Below, piece after piece: positions 8,843-18,143 of a stretch of DNA of 64,000 nucleotides. The notes beneath the pieces were generated by a model. The model did no database searches. It worked only from the letters and a program-made list of their open reading frames with translations, and was not told where the DNA came from. How positions within the stretch are numbered: position 1 is the stretch's first letter; every line of letters starts with the position of its first letter. Origin of the DNA: Pseudomonas sp. RGM2987 (lineage in GTDB: Bacteria; Pseudomonadota; Gammaproteobacteria; Pseudomonadales; Pseudomonadaceae); assembly GCF_022952855.1 (NCBI RefSeq), contig NZ_JALJDX010000219.1, positions 1 to 64,000 on the forward strand, written 5' to 3'. The translations under genes and the position numbers were made by a program.

Positions 8843-9835
8843 ATGCTGCATTCCCACCTCACCACCCTCAACGCCGTCTCCCTGGTCCTCAGCACCTTTG
8901 AACACGAAGGGCTGTCCGGTGAGGTCTTGCTGGCCGGCAGTGGCATCAGCCCGGCGGACCTGAGCCGGGCGGACACGCGCATCACCACCAACCAGGAGAT
9001 GCAGGTCTGCGCCAACGCCGTGGCTCTCAAGCGCGACATCGGCCTGGCGTTGGGGCGCAGCATGCACGTTTCGTCCTACGGCATGCTCGGCTATGCCCTG
9101 CTCACCAGTGCCACCTTAGGTGACGCCCTGCACCTGGCGCTGCGCTATCCGGCGCTATTGGGAACACTCTTTGACCTGAGCCTGGTGGAAGACGGCGAGC
9201 GCATCTGGTTCAGCGCCAGCAACTACCGAGAAAATCCCGCCCTGGCGGCGTTCAATGCCGAGTTCTGCATGGTCTCGCTGAAGGTCATCTGCAACGACCT
9301 GCTCGGCCACGCATTGCCCCTGCACGCGGCGCGCTTCGAACACCCGGCGCCCGATTACCAGGGGCGCTACGGGGCCTGTTTCGATTGTCCGGTGGCTTTC
9401 GACAGCTTCGACAATGCGTTCGCCTTTGATCGTCACTGGCTCGCACAACCGCTGCCGTTGGCCGACCCCATCACGCACCAGGCCATGGCCGAACGCTGCC
9501 GCCGGCAGAACACCGAATTTACCGGCCGCCAGGCCTGGCTCGGGCGGATCCGCCAGTTGCTCGATGCCCAACTGGACGCCGCCCCCGGCCTGGAAGGCCT
9601 GGCCGAGCAAATGAACTGCTCTGCACGCACCTTGCGCCGACACCTCAAAGGCTTGGGTTGCAGCTACCAGGACCTGCTCGACGAACTGCGCTTCGAGCGG
9701 GCCAAGCAGATGCTCTGCGAAGCCCACATGCCGATCTACCAGATCGCCGAAAAACTGGGCTTCAGCGAAACCGCCAGCTTCCGCCACGCCTTCGTACGCT
9801 GGAGCGGCGTCGCACCGAGCCAATTCAGGAGCTAA
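8843..9835 (+). CDS. AraC-family regulator with arabinose-binding-like N-domain
   Basis: 330 residues from the ATG at 8843, chosen because the upstream extension reads through a REP. The N-terminal ~190 residues match the layout of the 'Arabinose_bd' class (as in OruR/ArgR-like Pseudomonas regulators), with a LALRYPALLG-like segment. The C-terminal ~100 residues are the double helix-turn-helix (MNCSARTLRRHLKGLG; IYQIAEKLGFSETASFRHAFVRW). It follows the asparaginase gene and could control amino-acid genes nearby; no operator was identified. Confidence 0.92.
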   Translation: MLHSHLTTLNAVSLVLSTFEHEGLSGEVLLAGSGISPADLSRADTRITTNQEMQVCANAVALKRDIGLALGRSMHVSSYGMLGYALLTSATLGDALHLALRYPALLGTLFDLSLVEDGERIWFSASNYRENPALAAFNAEFCMVSLKVICNDLLGHALPLHAARFEHPAPDYQGRYGACFDCPVAFDSFDNAFAFDRHWLAQPLPLADPITHQAMAERCRRQNTEFTGRQAWLGRIRQLLDAQLDAAPGLEGLAEQMNCSARTLRRHLKGLGCSYQDLLDELRFERAKQMLCEAHMPIYQIAEKLGFSETASFRHAFVRWSGVAPSQFRS

Positions 9836-9870
9836 AACCAAAACGCGGCTTCATGCACACCGCTAACCCC

Positions 9871-9999
9871 GTGGCGAGGGAGCTTGCTCCCGCTGGGTGG
9901 CAAAGCCGCCCCATACCCGGCTACCGCGCTCTCCAGGCCAACCGTAAATCAGGCCTGCGTCGGCTGCGCCGCCCAGCGGGAGCAAGCTTCCTCGCCACA
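9871..9999. repeat. REP pair, family B (inverted)
   Basis: Two family B arms; the right arm has a G-to-T substitution (AAGCTTCCTCG). The gap from 9836 to 10146 holds only REP sequence. Confidence 0.88.
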
Positions 10000-10044
10000 T
10001 TCGCGATCAGAACACTCGCGATCAGGTTGAGGATGTGCAGCCCT

Positions 10045-10140
10045 CATCGCGAGCGGGCTCGCTCCCACAGTTTTTGGCGGTGATCACTCATTTTGGGGGC
10101 ACTTCGGAACCCTGTGGGAGCGAGCCTGCTCGCGAAAGCG
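10045..10140. repeat. REP pair, variant of family A
   Basis: Arms read GCGAGCGGGCTCGCTCCCAC and GTGGGAGCGAGCCTGCTCGC, a diverged family A variant, next to the preceding family B pair. Confidence 0.8.
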
Positions 10141-10146
10141 ATTTCA

Positions 10147-10797
10147 TCAACCCCGCAAAAACGCCCGGTGCAGCTCATCCACCGTCTGGAAGTGATACGC
10201 CGGGCTTTCGGCGCTGAGTTCTTCGTGGCTGCCGAACCCATAGCCCACCGCCACCGCACTCAAGCCGTTGCTGCGGGCGCCGATCAGGTCGTGTTTGCGG
10301 TCGCCGATCATCAGGGTGTCGTTCGGGTCGAGGCCTTCTTCGGCCAGCAGGTGGGCGATCAGTTCGACTTTATTGGTGCGGGTGCCGTCCAGTTCGCTGC
10401 CGTAGATCACTTTGAAGTGACGGGCGAAGTCAAAGTGGCGGGCGATTTCCCGGGCGAAGACCCAGGGCTTGGAGGTCGCGATGTACAGCTGCCGGCCCTG
10501 GCTGCCCAGGGTTTCCAGCAACGGCAGCACGCCGTCGAAGACGCGGTTCTCATACAGCCCGGTGACTTTGAAGCGTTCGCGGTAGAAGTTCACCGCTTCC
10601 CAGGCTTTCGCTTCGTCGAAGTCGTAGAACTGCATGAACGCCTGCAACAGCGGCGGGCCGATGAAGTGTTCGAGGCGGGTCAGGTCGGGCTCGTCGATGC
10701 CCAGTTTGCCCAGGGCGAACTGGATCGAACGGGTGATGCCTTCGCGTGGGTCGGTGAGGGTGCCGTCGAGGTCGAAGAGTAGGGTTTGGTGGTGCAT
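10147..10797 (-). CDS. HAD-superfamily phosphatase (phosphoglycolate phosphatase-like)
   Basis: 216 residues from the ATG at 10797; the longer frame reads through a REP. Subfamily IA HAD features: motif I LLFDLDGTLTD (D9 and D11), a helical cap (about residues 15-85), motif II IATSKP, and motif III/IV MIGDRKHDLIGARSNG. It is likely to be a cytoplasmic phosphatase acting on a small phosphorylated metabolite such as phosphoglycolate, but the cap does not fix the substrate. It lies downstream of, and on the same strand as, the gamma-carbonic anhydrase gene, with REPs between. Confidence 0.9.
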   Translation of the reverse strand: MHHQTLLFDLDGTLTDPREGITRSIQFALGKLGIDEPDLTRLEHFIGPPLLQAFMQFYDFDEAKAWEAVNFYRERFKVTGLYENRVFDGVLPLLETLGSQGRQLYIATSKPWVFAREIARHFDFARHFKVIYGSELDGTRTNKVELIAHLLAEEGLDPNDTLMIGDRKHDLIGARSNGLSAVAVGYGFGSHEELSAESPAYHFQTVDELHRAFLRG

Positions 10798-10851
10798 GAA
10801 AGCTCCCAGCAGCGGTGCAATACCGTCCATCTTAAGGACTGAAATGAGTAC

Positions 10852-10942
10852 GTGGCGAGGGAGCTTGCTCCCGCTTGGGCGCGAAGCGCTCACAAAAAAG
10901 AGGCCTGCTTCGCAGCCCAGCGGGAGCAAGCTCCCTCGCCAC
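10852..10942. repeat. REP pair, family B (inverted)
   Basis: Inverted family B arms between the HAD phosphatase and the gamma-carbonic anhydrase genes. Confidence 0.9.
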
Positions 10943-10968
10943 GATGAATCAACAGACAGACAAGGCGA

Positions 10969-11514
10969 TCAGCCCTGGTCGTAACCTTCAGCCAGGTGCA
11001 AATCCTTGAGCTTCACGTAGTTCGCCGCGCTGTAGGTGAAAAACGCTCGCTCCTTGTCGGTCAGCGGCCGGGCCTGTTTGACCGGGCTGCCGACGTACAG
11101 GAAACCGCTTTCCAGGCGTCTGCCCGGCGGCACCAGGCTACCGGCGCCGATGATCACCTCATCCTCGACCACCGCGCCGTCCATGACGATGCTGCCCATG
11201 CCGATCAATACCCGGCTGCCCACCGAGCAGCCGTGCAACATGACTTTGTGGGCGATGGTCACGTCGTCGCCGATCAGCAACGGGAAGCCATCGGGGTTGA
11301 ACGGGCCGGCGTGGGTGATGTGCAGTACGCAGCCATCCTGCACGCTGGTGCGGGCGCCGATGCGGATGCGGTGCATATCGCCGCGAATGACCGTCAGCGG
11401 CCAGACGGAGCTGTCTTCGCCGATTTCGACGTCGCCGATCACCACCGAAGTGCTGTCGACAAAAGCGCCCCGGGCAAGCCGCGGGCTGTGATTCTGGTAC
11501 GTGCGAAGGGTCAC
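10969..11514 (-). CDS. Gamma-class carbonic anhydrase family protein
   Basis: 181 residues of left-handed beta-helix hexapeptide repeats (for example VVIGDVEIGEDSSVWP and VLIGMGSIVMDGAVVEDEVIIGAGS). The three metal-ligand histidines are present: H68 in LHITH, H89 and H94 in IAHKVMLHG. This is the YrdA/CaiE/PaaY type; such proteins bind zinc and some show carbonic anhydrase or thioesterase activity. It is a cytoplasmic trimer. It is divergent from prlC across 99 bp, the arrangement I recall in P. aeruginosa. Activity in vivo is uncertain. Confidence 0.92.
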   Translation of the reverse strand: MTLRTYQNHSPRLARGAFVDSTSVVIGDVEIGEDSSVWPLTVIRGDMHRIRIGARTSVQDGCVLHITHAGPFNPDGFPLLIGDDVTIAHKVMLHGCSVGSRVLIGMGSIVMDGAVVEDEVIIGAGSLVPPGRRLESGFLYVGSPVKQARPLTDKERAFFTYSAANYVKLKDLHLAEGYDQG

Positions 11515-11613
11515 GATAGGCTCTCTCTCTGCTACTGATAGGCGCTGCTAGCTGCGGTGGACGTCGATTGTAATTAAGATGGCCGCATGTTTCTTCCAGC
11601 CAAGGTGCCAACC

Positions 11614-13665
11614 GTGAGCGTGAACAATCCTCTTTTGCAGCCCTACGACCTGCCGCCATTCTCGGCGATCCGTGCCGAGCATGTGCAACCGGCCATCGAA
11701 CAGATCCTGGCTGACAACCGTGCCGCCATCGCTGAAATCCTCAAGACCGAGGGCCAAAAACCGACCTGGGCCGGCCTGGTGCTGGCGATGGACGAGCTCA
11801 ATGATCGCCTGGGCGCGGCCTGGAGCCCGGTCAGCCACCTGAATGCCGTGCGCAACAGCCCGGAACTGCGCGAGGCCTACGAGGCCTGCCTGCCGGCATT
11901 GAGCGCCTACTCCACCGAGCTGGGCCAGAACCGCGAGTTGTTCCAGGCCTTCGAAGCCCTGGCCAACAGCCCCGAAGCCGCTGGTTTCGACGTCGCGCAG
12001 AAAACCATCCTCGAACATTCCCTGCGCGACTTCCGCCTGTCGGGTATCGACCTGCCGCCCGAGCAGCAGAAACGCTACGCCGAAGTACAGAGCAAGCTAT
12101 CCGAGCTGGGCAGCCGCTTCTCCAACCAACTGCTGGACGCGACCCAGGCCTGGACCAAGCACGTCACCGATGAAGCCGCCCTCGCCGGCCTGACCGATTC
12201 GGCCAAGGCGCAAATGGCCGCAGCTGCCCAGGCCAAGGGCCTGGACGGCTGGCTGATCAACCTGGAATTCCCCAGCTATTACGCGGTAATGACCTACGCC
12301 GAAGACCGCGCCCTGCGCGAGGAAGTCTACGCCGCCTACTGCACCCGCGCCTCGGACCAGGGCCCGAACGCCGGCCAGAACGACAACGGCCCGGTGATGG
12401 AACAGATCCTCGACCTGCGTCAGGAACTGGCCCGATTGCTGGGCTTCGCCAATTTCGCCGAGTTGAGCCTGGCAACCAAAATGGCCGAATCCAGCGATCA
12501 GGTGCTGAGCTTCCTGCGCGACCTGGCCAAGCGCAGCAAACCGTTCGCCGCCCAGGATCTGGAACAACTCAAAGCCTTCGCCGCCGAACAGGGCTGCTCC
12601 GACCTGCAAAGCTGGGACAGCGGTTTCTACGGTGAAAAACTGCGCCAGCAACGCTACAGCGTCGCCCAGGAAGCCCTGCGTGCGTACTTCCCGATCGACA
12701 AGGTGCTGAGCGGTCTGTTCGCCATCGTGCAGCGCCTGTACGGCATCGAGATTGCCGAACTGAAGGGTTTCGACAGCTGGCACCCGGACGTGCGCCTGTT
12801 CGAGATCAAGGAAAACGGCCAGCACGTCGGCCGCTTCTTCTTCGACCTCTACGCCCGCGCCAACAAGCGCGGCGGCGCCTGGATGGACGGCGCCCGCGAC
12901 CGTCGCCGCACCGTCGATGGCGTGCTGCAAAGCCCGGTCGCCAACCTGGTGTGCAACTTCACCCCGGCCGACAGCGGAAAACCGGCGCTGTTGACCCACG
13001 ACGAAGTCACCACCCTGTTCCATGAGTTCGGCCATGGGCTGCACCACCTGCTGACCCGCGTCGATCACGCCGGCGTGTCCGGCATCAACGGCGTGGCCTG
13101 GGATGCGGTGGAGCTGCCGAGCCAGTTCATGGAAAACTGGTGCTGGGAGCCGGAAGGCCTGGCACTGATTTCCGGCCACTACGAAACCGGCGAACCACTG
13201 CCCCAGGACCTGCTGGAGAAAATGCTCGCGGCCAAGAACTTCCAGTCCGGGCTGATGATGGTCCGCCAGCTGGAGTTCTCGTTGTTCGACTTCGAACTGC
13301 ACGCTACCCACGGCGATGGCCGTAGCGTGGCGCAAGTGCTCGAAGGCGTGCGCGACGAAGTCTCGGTGATGCGTCCGCCGGCCTACAACCGTTTCCCCAA
13401 CAGCTTCGCCCACATCTTCGCCGGCGGTTATGCGGCGGGTTACTACAGCTACAAATGGGCCGAAGTGCTGTCAGCCGATGCGTTCTCCAAATTCGAGGAA
13501 GAAGGCGTACTCAACGCCGACACCGGCCGCGCCTTCCGCGAGGCGATCCTCGCCCGTGGCGGTTCCCAGGAGCCGATGGTGCTGTTCGTCGACTTCCGTG
13601 GTCGTGAGCCGTCGATTGACGCACTCTTGCGCCACAGCGGCCTGAGCGAGGACGCGGCAGCATGA
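11614..13665 (+). CDS. prlC: Oligopeptidase A (M3 metallopeptidase)
   Basis: 683 residues from a GTG at 11614 (MSVNNPLLQ), the usual start in Pseudomonas; an ATG-led frame begins at 11587. The thimet-oligopeptidase zinc site H470-E-F-G-H474 lies in LFHEFGHGLHHLL, with the third ligand in the downstream ELPSQFMENW segment. It degrades short peptides, including cleaved signal peptides, in the cytoplasm. yheV overlaps its stop by 4 bp, so the two are translationally coupled. A shorter-named paralogue sits 0.6 kb downstream (14230-16203). Confidence 0.95.
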   Translation: MSVNNPLLQPYDLPPFSAIRAEHVQPAIEQILADNRAAIAEILKTEGQKPTWAGLVLAMDELNDRLGAAWSPVSHLNAVRNSPELREAYEACLPALSAYSTELGQNRELFQAFEALANSPEAAGFDVAQKTILEHSLRDFRLSGIDLPPEQQKRYAEVQSKLSELGSRFSNQLLDATQAWTKHVTDEAALAGLTDSAKAQMAAAAQAKGLDGWLINLEFPSYYAVMTYAEDRALREEVYAAYCTRASDQGPNAGQNDNGPVMEQILDLRQELARLLGFANFAELSLATKMAESSDQVLSFLRDLAKRSKPFAAQDLEQLKAFAAEQGCSDLQSWDSGFYGEKLRQQRYSVAQEALRAYFPIDKVLSGLFAIVQRLYGIEIAELKGFDSWHPDVRLFEIKENGQHVGRFFFDLYARANKRGGAWMDGARDRRRTVDGVLQSPVANLVCNFTPADSGKPALLTHDEVTTLFHEFGHGLHHLLTRVDHAGVSGINGVAWDAVELPSQFMENWCWEPEGLALISGHYETGEPLPQDLLEKMLAAKNFQSGLMMVRQLEFSLFDFELHATHGDGRSVAQVLEGVRDEVSVMRPPAYNRFPNSFAHIFAGGYAAGYYSYKWAEVLSADAFSKFEEEGVLNADTGRAFREAILARGGSQEPMVLFVDFRGREPSIDALLRHSGLSEDAAA

Positions 13666-13940
13666 GTGAGGGGCCTGTGATTACCAAGAAACGCTTCATC
13701 GCCGGGGCGGTCTGCCCGGCGTGCAGTGAGCCGGACAAGTTGATGATGTGGAACGAAGACGGCGTGCCGCACCGCGAGTGCGTGGCCTGCGGTTATAGCG
13801 ACACACTCAACGAACAAGGCCTGTCGGTGCCCAAGGAATTGGGTACCCGGGTCAACACCTCGGCACCCAAAGTGCCGGACGCCAAGGTCCAGGCAGTGCA
13901 GTTTTTCCCCAACCCCAAGTTGAAGAAAAAACCCGACTGA
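13662..13940 (+). CDS. YheV family zinc-ribbon protein
   Basis: 92 residues overlapping the prlC stop by 4 bp (ATGA). Two CxxC pairs (CPACSEPD and CVACGY, residues about 18-47) form a putative zinc ribbon, and the tail is Lys/Pro-rich (FFPNPKLKKKPD). YheV-type proteins commonly accompany prlC in gamma-proteobacteria; their function is not known. The coupling suggests a role related to the peptidase. Confidence 0.9.
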   Translation: MSEGPVITKKRFIAGAVCPACSEPDKLMMWNEDGVPHRECVACGYSDTLNEQGLSVPKELGTRVNTSAPKVPDAKVQAVQFFPNPKLKKKPD

Positions 13941-13979
13941 ATGATCTGATGCTACTCACTCAAGCACCCCACCGCCCCC

Positions 13980-14088
13980 GTGGCGAGGGAGCTTGCTCCC
14001 GCTGGGCTGCGCAGCAGCCCCTGGTTTTTTGCGGTTGCTGCGCCCGAGACGTCGGACCGACCGAGCGGGAGCAAGCTCCCTCGCCACG
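13980..14088. repeat. REP pair, family B (inverted)
   Basis: Inverted family B arms separating the prlC-yheV operon from the second M3 peptidase gene. Confidence 0.9.
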
Positions 14089-14229
14089 ATGGGTTCATGG
14101 TCGTAAGTGAGTGGTATAGGCCGAATGATCCGGAATCACCCCTGCCCCGGGGGCGATACATAGTTACCGCAGGCGCGCTTCCCTTCCTTTGCAGACTGGC
14201 CACCCAGCCCAGACTCACAGGAAGTTTCC

Positions 14230-16203
14230 ATGCTCGACGAAGACAATCCGCTGTTGCAGGCCTATGACCTGCCGCCGTTCGAACGGATCCAGGCCCGGCA
14301 TTTCTCGCCGGCCCTCGACCGCCTCCTTACCCAGAGCCGCGCTCAAGTGGCCGACATCATCCAGACCCAAACGCCCTTTCCCACCTGGGACGACCTCGTG
14401 CTGGCGATGGACGAGATCCACACGCGCCTGGAAGGCTTCGGTTATCTGTTGCGCCTTTTGACGACCACCCGGGCCGGCGACGCCTGGGCACGAGTCGCGC
14501 TGGATTGCAGTGATCGGCTGCATGATTTCCAGGCGTCACTGAAGCGCCATCCCGCGCTGTTCAAGCTCTATCAGCGCCTGGCGAGCAGCCAGATCGCCCA
14601 GCATTTTTCAGCGCCTCGCAAACGCGCCCTGGAAAAAATCCTCCGGGAGTTTCAGCAGAACGGCTCGGCCGACCTGGGTCTGTTGAAGTTGCGCATGAAA
14701 GAGGTCCAGGGGTTGTTCCTGGAAAACCTGCACCTGGCCAACAAAGCCTGGAGCCAAACCTTTGACGACGAAACCCGGTTGAGTGGCCTGCCGTCCTCCT
14801 TCAAGCAACAGATGGCCCTCCAGGCAAACAACGCCGGACACTCGGGATGGTTGCTGACCCTGAGCGACGAGTCGTTTCGCATCGTGACCCACTACGCTGA
14901 CAATCGCCTGTTGCGCCAGCAAATGTACGAGGCCTACAGCACCCGCGCCTCGGACCAAGGCCCGCAGGCCGGCCAGTTCGATAACAGCGACATCCTCAGG
15001 CAATTGCTCGACGACCGTCATCAGTACGCCAAGGCCTTGGGCTATAGGGATTTTGCGCAAATGGCGCTCGAGCCGGAGCAAGCCACATCCACCGAGGAGG
15101 TCCTGGTGTTCCTGCGGGCACAGTTGGAGCGACAGCGCCGGGTGTTCAAGCGCGACGCCCAGCAGCTCAAGGCATTTGCCGCACAGCAAGGTTTCAACGA
15201 ACCCCAGCCCTGGGACTACCCGTACCTGGCGAACCGGCTTCGTCAGCAGATGGCGGGCATCTCCAGGCAAGCGCTGAGCGCCTGGTTCGAGCTGGAATCA
15301 ACGTTTTCACAGCTGCTGCTGATCGCAACGCAACTGTTCGGGGTGACCTTCACCGAGCGCCAGGATGTGCCCACCTGGGATCCGGACGTGCGTTTATTCG
15401 AAGTCAGCGAATGGGGCATGGTGATTGGCTACATTTATTTCGACCCGTTCGCGGACAGCAACCGAGACGGCTTCCCCAGTACCACCACCCTGCGCAATCG
15501 CCAGATCACTGCCGAGGGCCGGCCCCGGCATCCCATCGCCGCGCTGCATGCCTGGCTGCCGCGCAGCTCGGGGTCTGAACCGGTGTTGCTCGATCACCTG
15601 CAACTGCGAATCCTGTTCCATGAGCTGGGCCATTGCCTGCAGCATGTCTTGACCCGTGCCGAATATCGCGACCTGTCGGGCATCACCGGCCTGTCCCGCG
15701 ATACCGCCGAATTTGCCGGGGTGCTGTTCGAACAATGGTGCTTCTCCAAACAGTGCCTGGTGCGCATTTCGAAGCATCATCAAACCGGGGCGACGATGCC
15801 TGGTGAGGTCGCCGATCAACTGCTGGCCTTCGCCACGACCCAGGCCAGTTGGGAATCCGCCGCCCTGTTGCGCGACGCGTTGTTCGATATCGAGTTGCAC
15901 CGCACCCATGGCGACGGGCGCAGCGTGCAGCAGGTCTTCGAGCACGCCAGCGCCGAGGTCGGGCACCTGCCGGTGTCGGCGAATGAGCGTTGGGCCAATG
16001 GCCTGGACTATCTGGTGACGGGCTACGGTGCACGGGTCTACGCCTATGCCTGGTCGAAGGAGATGGCCGTCACAGTGTTCCGCCGATTCCAACGCGACGG
16101 GCTGTTCAACCCGGGAACGGGACGGGCGCTACGGGAAAGCATTTTCGCCCCAGGCGATTCGCGGCCTTTGGCTGAATCCATAGCGGCCTTCTCTGCCACT
16201 TGA
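14230..16203 (+). CDS. Second M3-family metallopeptidase (PrlC paralogue)
   Basis: 657 residues, opening LDEDNPLLQAYDLPPFERI, closely like the start of PrlC. The zinc site is intact: H464-E-L-G-H468 in LFHELGHCLQHVL, followed by a conserved glutamate region (AEFAGVLFEQWCF). It also keeps YEAYSTRASDQGPQAGQFDN, matching PrlC's YAAYCTRASDQGPNAGQNDN. It is therefore probably an active cytoplasmic oligopeptidase that arose by tandem duplication and diverged; substitutions around the active site (for example ELG for EFG, CLQ for GLH) suggest altered peptide preference. Confidence 0.9.
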   Translation: MLDEDNPLLQAYDLPPFERIQARHFSPALDRLLTQSRAQVADIIQTQTPFPTWDDLVLAMDEIHTRLEGFGYLLRLLTTTRAGDAWARVALDCSDRLHDFQASLKRHPALFKLYQRLASSQIAQHFSAPRKRALEKILREFQQNGSADLGLLKLRMKEVQGLFLENLHLANKAWSQTFDDETRLSGLPSSFKQQMALQANNAGHSGWLLTLSDESFRIVTHYADNRLLRQQMYEAYSTRASDQGPQAGQFDNSDILRQLLDDRHQYAKALGYRDFAQMALEPEQATSTEEVLVFLRAQLERQRRVFKRDAQQLKAFAAQQGFNEPQPWDYPYLANRLRQQMAGISRQALSAWFELESTFSQLLLIATQLFGVTFTERQDVPTWDPDVRLFEVSEWGMVIGYIYFDPFADSNRDGFPSTTTLRNRQITAEGRPRHPIAALHAWLPRSSGSEPVLLDHLQLRILFHELGHCLQHVLTRAEYRDLSGITGLSRDTAEFAGVLFEQWCFSKQCLVRISKHHQTGATMPGEVADQLLAFATTQASWESAALLRDALFDIELHRTHGDGRSVQQVFEHASAEVGHLPVSANERWANGLDYLVTGYGARVYAYAWSKEMAVTVFRRFQRDGLFNPGTGRALRESIFAPGDSRPLAESIAAFSAT

Positions 16204-16207
16204 TCGA

Positions 16208-16888
16208 TCAGTGCCCGGGAAGGGCCGCTTGCGGATCAAGGTGACGGGGCGGCGTGGTCGAGTTGACCCAGCTTTCCAGGGAACACAGGGCAAACACACT
16301 GGTGCTGCAATCGCCGTTCGCCAACGCCGTGCGAAGTTTTTCCACATCGGCCTGCATCACATAGCGCACCCCGTCCTTGAAGTGATGGCTGTCACCGAAG
16401 CCGCCTTCGGTCATTTCGTTCAGCGCGTCTTCCTTGCTCCAGCCCTGGACCACCACCCGGTACATGGCGGCCACCAGCCCGGTGCGGTCGGAGCCGTGCT
16501 TGCAGTGCATCAGCACCGGCCCCTTGGCTTCAGCGGCCTGGACGGCGCGCAAAGCCTTGAGTATGTCGCTGTCGTCAACGTGATTGGTGCGATAAGGCAA
16601 TTGCACCCGCTCGACGCCGGGGGTGGATAGCCAGCGTGCGTCCGACTCCGGCAGAAAAGTGATGACCGTGCCGATCTTGAGTTTCGTCAGCAACGGCAGG
16701 GCCCCGCCATCCGGCAACGAACTGCGATAGAGCGTGGGCGACATCTGGTAAAGGTTGTAGTCCTTTTCCACTGGCTGGGCCCATTCAGGTGGCCGGGTCT
16801 CAGTAACATCGGCCGCCTGGGTCGGGGTTTGGGCAAATCCGACGAACAGGGCGAGGCACAGCAGTGAACGAAAACAGAGCTTGAGCAT
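16208..16888 (-). CDS. Exported dual-specificity/tyrosine phosphatase-like protein
   Basis: 226 residues from the ATG at 16888, chosen because it gives a good signal peptide (LKLCFRSLLCLALFVGFAQTPTQAADV). The cysteine phosphatase loop HCKHGSDRTG matches HCxxGxxRTG, with an aspartate-bearing loop upstream (NHVDDSDI). It resembles bacterial periplasmic dual-specificity phosphatases. The substrate may be a protein or an inositol/nucleotide phosphate. The gene converges with the M3 peptidase gene: the two stop codons are 4 bp apart. Confidence 0.85.
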   Translation of the reverse strand: MLKLCFRSLLCLALFVGFAQTPTQAADVTETRPPEWAQPVEKDYNLYQMSPTLYRSSLPDGGALPLLTKLKIGTVITFLPESDARWLSTPGVERVQLPYRTNHVDDSDILKALRAVQAAEAKGPVLMHCKHGSDRTGLVAAMYRVVVQGWSKEDALNEMTEGGFGDSHHFKDGVRYVMQADVEKLRTALANGDCSTSVFALCSLESWVNSTTPPRHLDPQAALPGH

Positions 16889-17052
16889 GTACGGACGACC
16901 GCAGACCAAGGAATTGGAGGTGGGCAGTTTCGGTTCGACCCGGTTAAAAACCCGTAACAAGGACGTCAAAGCGTTGTGAATTGGCGGCGATTTCATCTTG
17001 GCGCGGGGTCGGCCTGCTCAACGGCACTGGCCTGAAGGAAGGGGGAGCGATA

Positions 17053-17068
17053 CTGTATGCGCATACAG
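17053..17068 (+). promoter_or_regulatory. LexA (SOS) box upstream of the PA0069-type gene
   Basis: CTGTATGCGCATACAG, a perfect 16-bp palindrome of the CTG-N10-CAG class, preceded by TA as in the E. coli consensus. It lies 16 bp before the chosen start codon at 17085. I recall the P. aeruginosa homologue PA0069 as a LexA-regulated gene, which agrees with this placement. Confidence 0.85.
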
Positions 17069-17084
17069 CTATCGGAGTATTCCC

Positions 17085-18143
17085 ATGTCAGCCTCTCTTC
17101 CGCCACGCGGCCGTGGCACCGCTGCCAATCCGCACAATCGCTTCGCCCCGAGTCGTTCGGTGGCCGAGGATGACGGCTGGTACCAGGAAGTCCCGCCGAC
17201 CCAGGGCACCGAAGTGCGCATCGAGACGGCCAAGACCATCATCACCCGCAACACCTCGCCGGATATCCCGTTCGATCGCTCGATCAACCCTTATCGCGGC
17301 TGCGAGCATGGCTGCATCTATTGCTTTGCGCGGCCCAGCCATGCGTACTGGGACCTGTCGCCAGGGCTGGACTTCGAAACCAAGCTGATCGCCAAGACCA
17401 ACGCTGCCGATGTGCTGGAGGAGCAGCTGTCCAAGCGCGGCTACCAGTGCGCGCCGATCGCTCTGGGCTCCAACACCGACCCTTACCAACCCATCGAACG
17501 CGAGCAGCGAATCACTCGGCGGATCCTCGAAGTGCTGCTGCGCTACCGACATCCGGTGACCATCGTGACCAAGGGCTCGCTGATCCTGCGCGACCTCGAC
17601 CTGCTGGCCGAGCTGGCGCAACAGCGACTGGTGGCGGTGATGATCAGCCTCACTACCCTGGACGATGAACTCAAGCGCATTCTTGAACCGCGGGCGGCGG
17701 CGCCCAAGGCGCGCTTGCGGGCGATCAGGGTCATGCGCGAGGCCGGGATACCGGTGGGGGTGCTGTGTTCACCAATGATCCCGATGATCAACGACAGCGA
17801 GATCGAAAGCCTGCTGGCCGAAGCCCACGCCGCCGGCGCCCAGAGTGCTGCCTACATCATGTTGCGCCTGCCGTTGGAGGTGGCGCCGCTGTTCGAAGAA
17901 TGGTTGCAGGCGCACTACCCGCAGCGCGCCGCCCATGTGCTTAGCCTGGTGCGCCAGAGCCGTGGCGGTGAGCTGTACGACAGCCAGTTCGGCAAGCGCA
18001 TGCGCGGCGAAGGGCCGTTCGCCGACCTGCTGGCCCAGCGCTTCGCCAAGGCGATCAAGCGCCTGGGGCTGAATCGCCGCGAAGGCTACAACCTCGATTG
18101 CGAGGCCTTTTGTCCGCCGGGTCGACAGATGTCTTTGATTTGA
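17085..18143 (+). CDS. PA0069 family radical SAM protein
   Basis: 352 residues from the ATG at 17085, with GGAG eight nt upstream; the longer frame from 16998 would place coding sequence across a LexA box. The radical SAM cluster motif is CEHGCIYC (C73, C77, C80; CxxxCxxC). The family is related to spore photoproduct lyase-like Rv2578c/PA0069 proteins, whose reaction is unproven. SOS control suggests a role after DNA damage, possibly DNA photoproduct or nucleotide repair (inference). Cytoplasmic iron-sulphur protein. Confidence 0.92.
   Translation: MSASLPPRGRGTAANPHNRFAPSRSVAEDDGWYQEVPPTQGTEVRIETAKTIITRNTSPDIPFDRSINPYRGCEHGCIYCFARPSHAYWDLSPGLDFETKLIAKTNAADVLEEQLSKRGYQCAPIALGSNTDPYQPIEREQRITRRILEVLLRYRHPVTIVTKGSLILRDLDLLAELAQQRLVAVMISLTTLDDELKRILEPRAAAPKARLRAIRVMREAGIPVGVLCSPMIPMINDSEIESLLAEAHAAGAQSAAYIMLRLPLEVAPLFEEWLQAHYPQRAAHVLSLVRQSRGGELYDSQFGKRMRGEGPFADLLAQRFAKAIKRLGLNRREGYNLDCEAFCPPGRQMSLI

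Noticed and set aside
9871..10140. Cluster of palindromes that could look like a CRISPR array
   Set aside because: Arms are inverted, not direct, spacing is irregular, and the same families recur all over the window: these are REPs.
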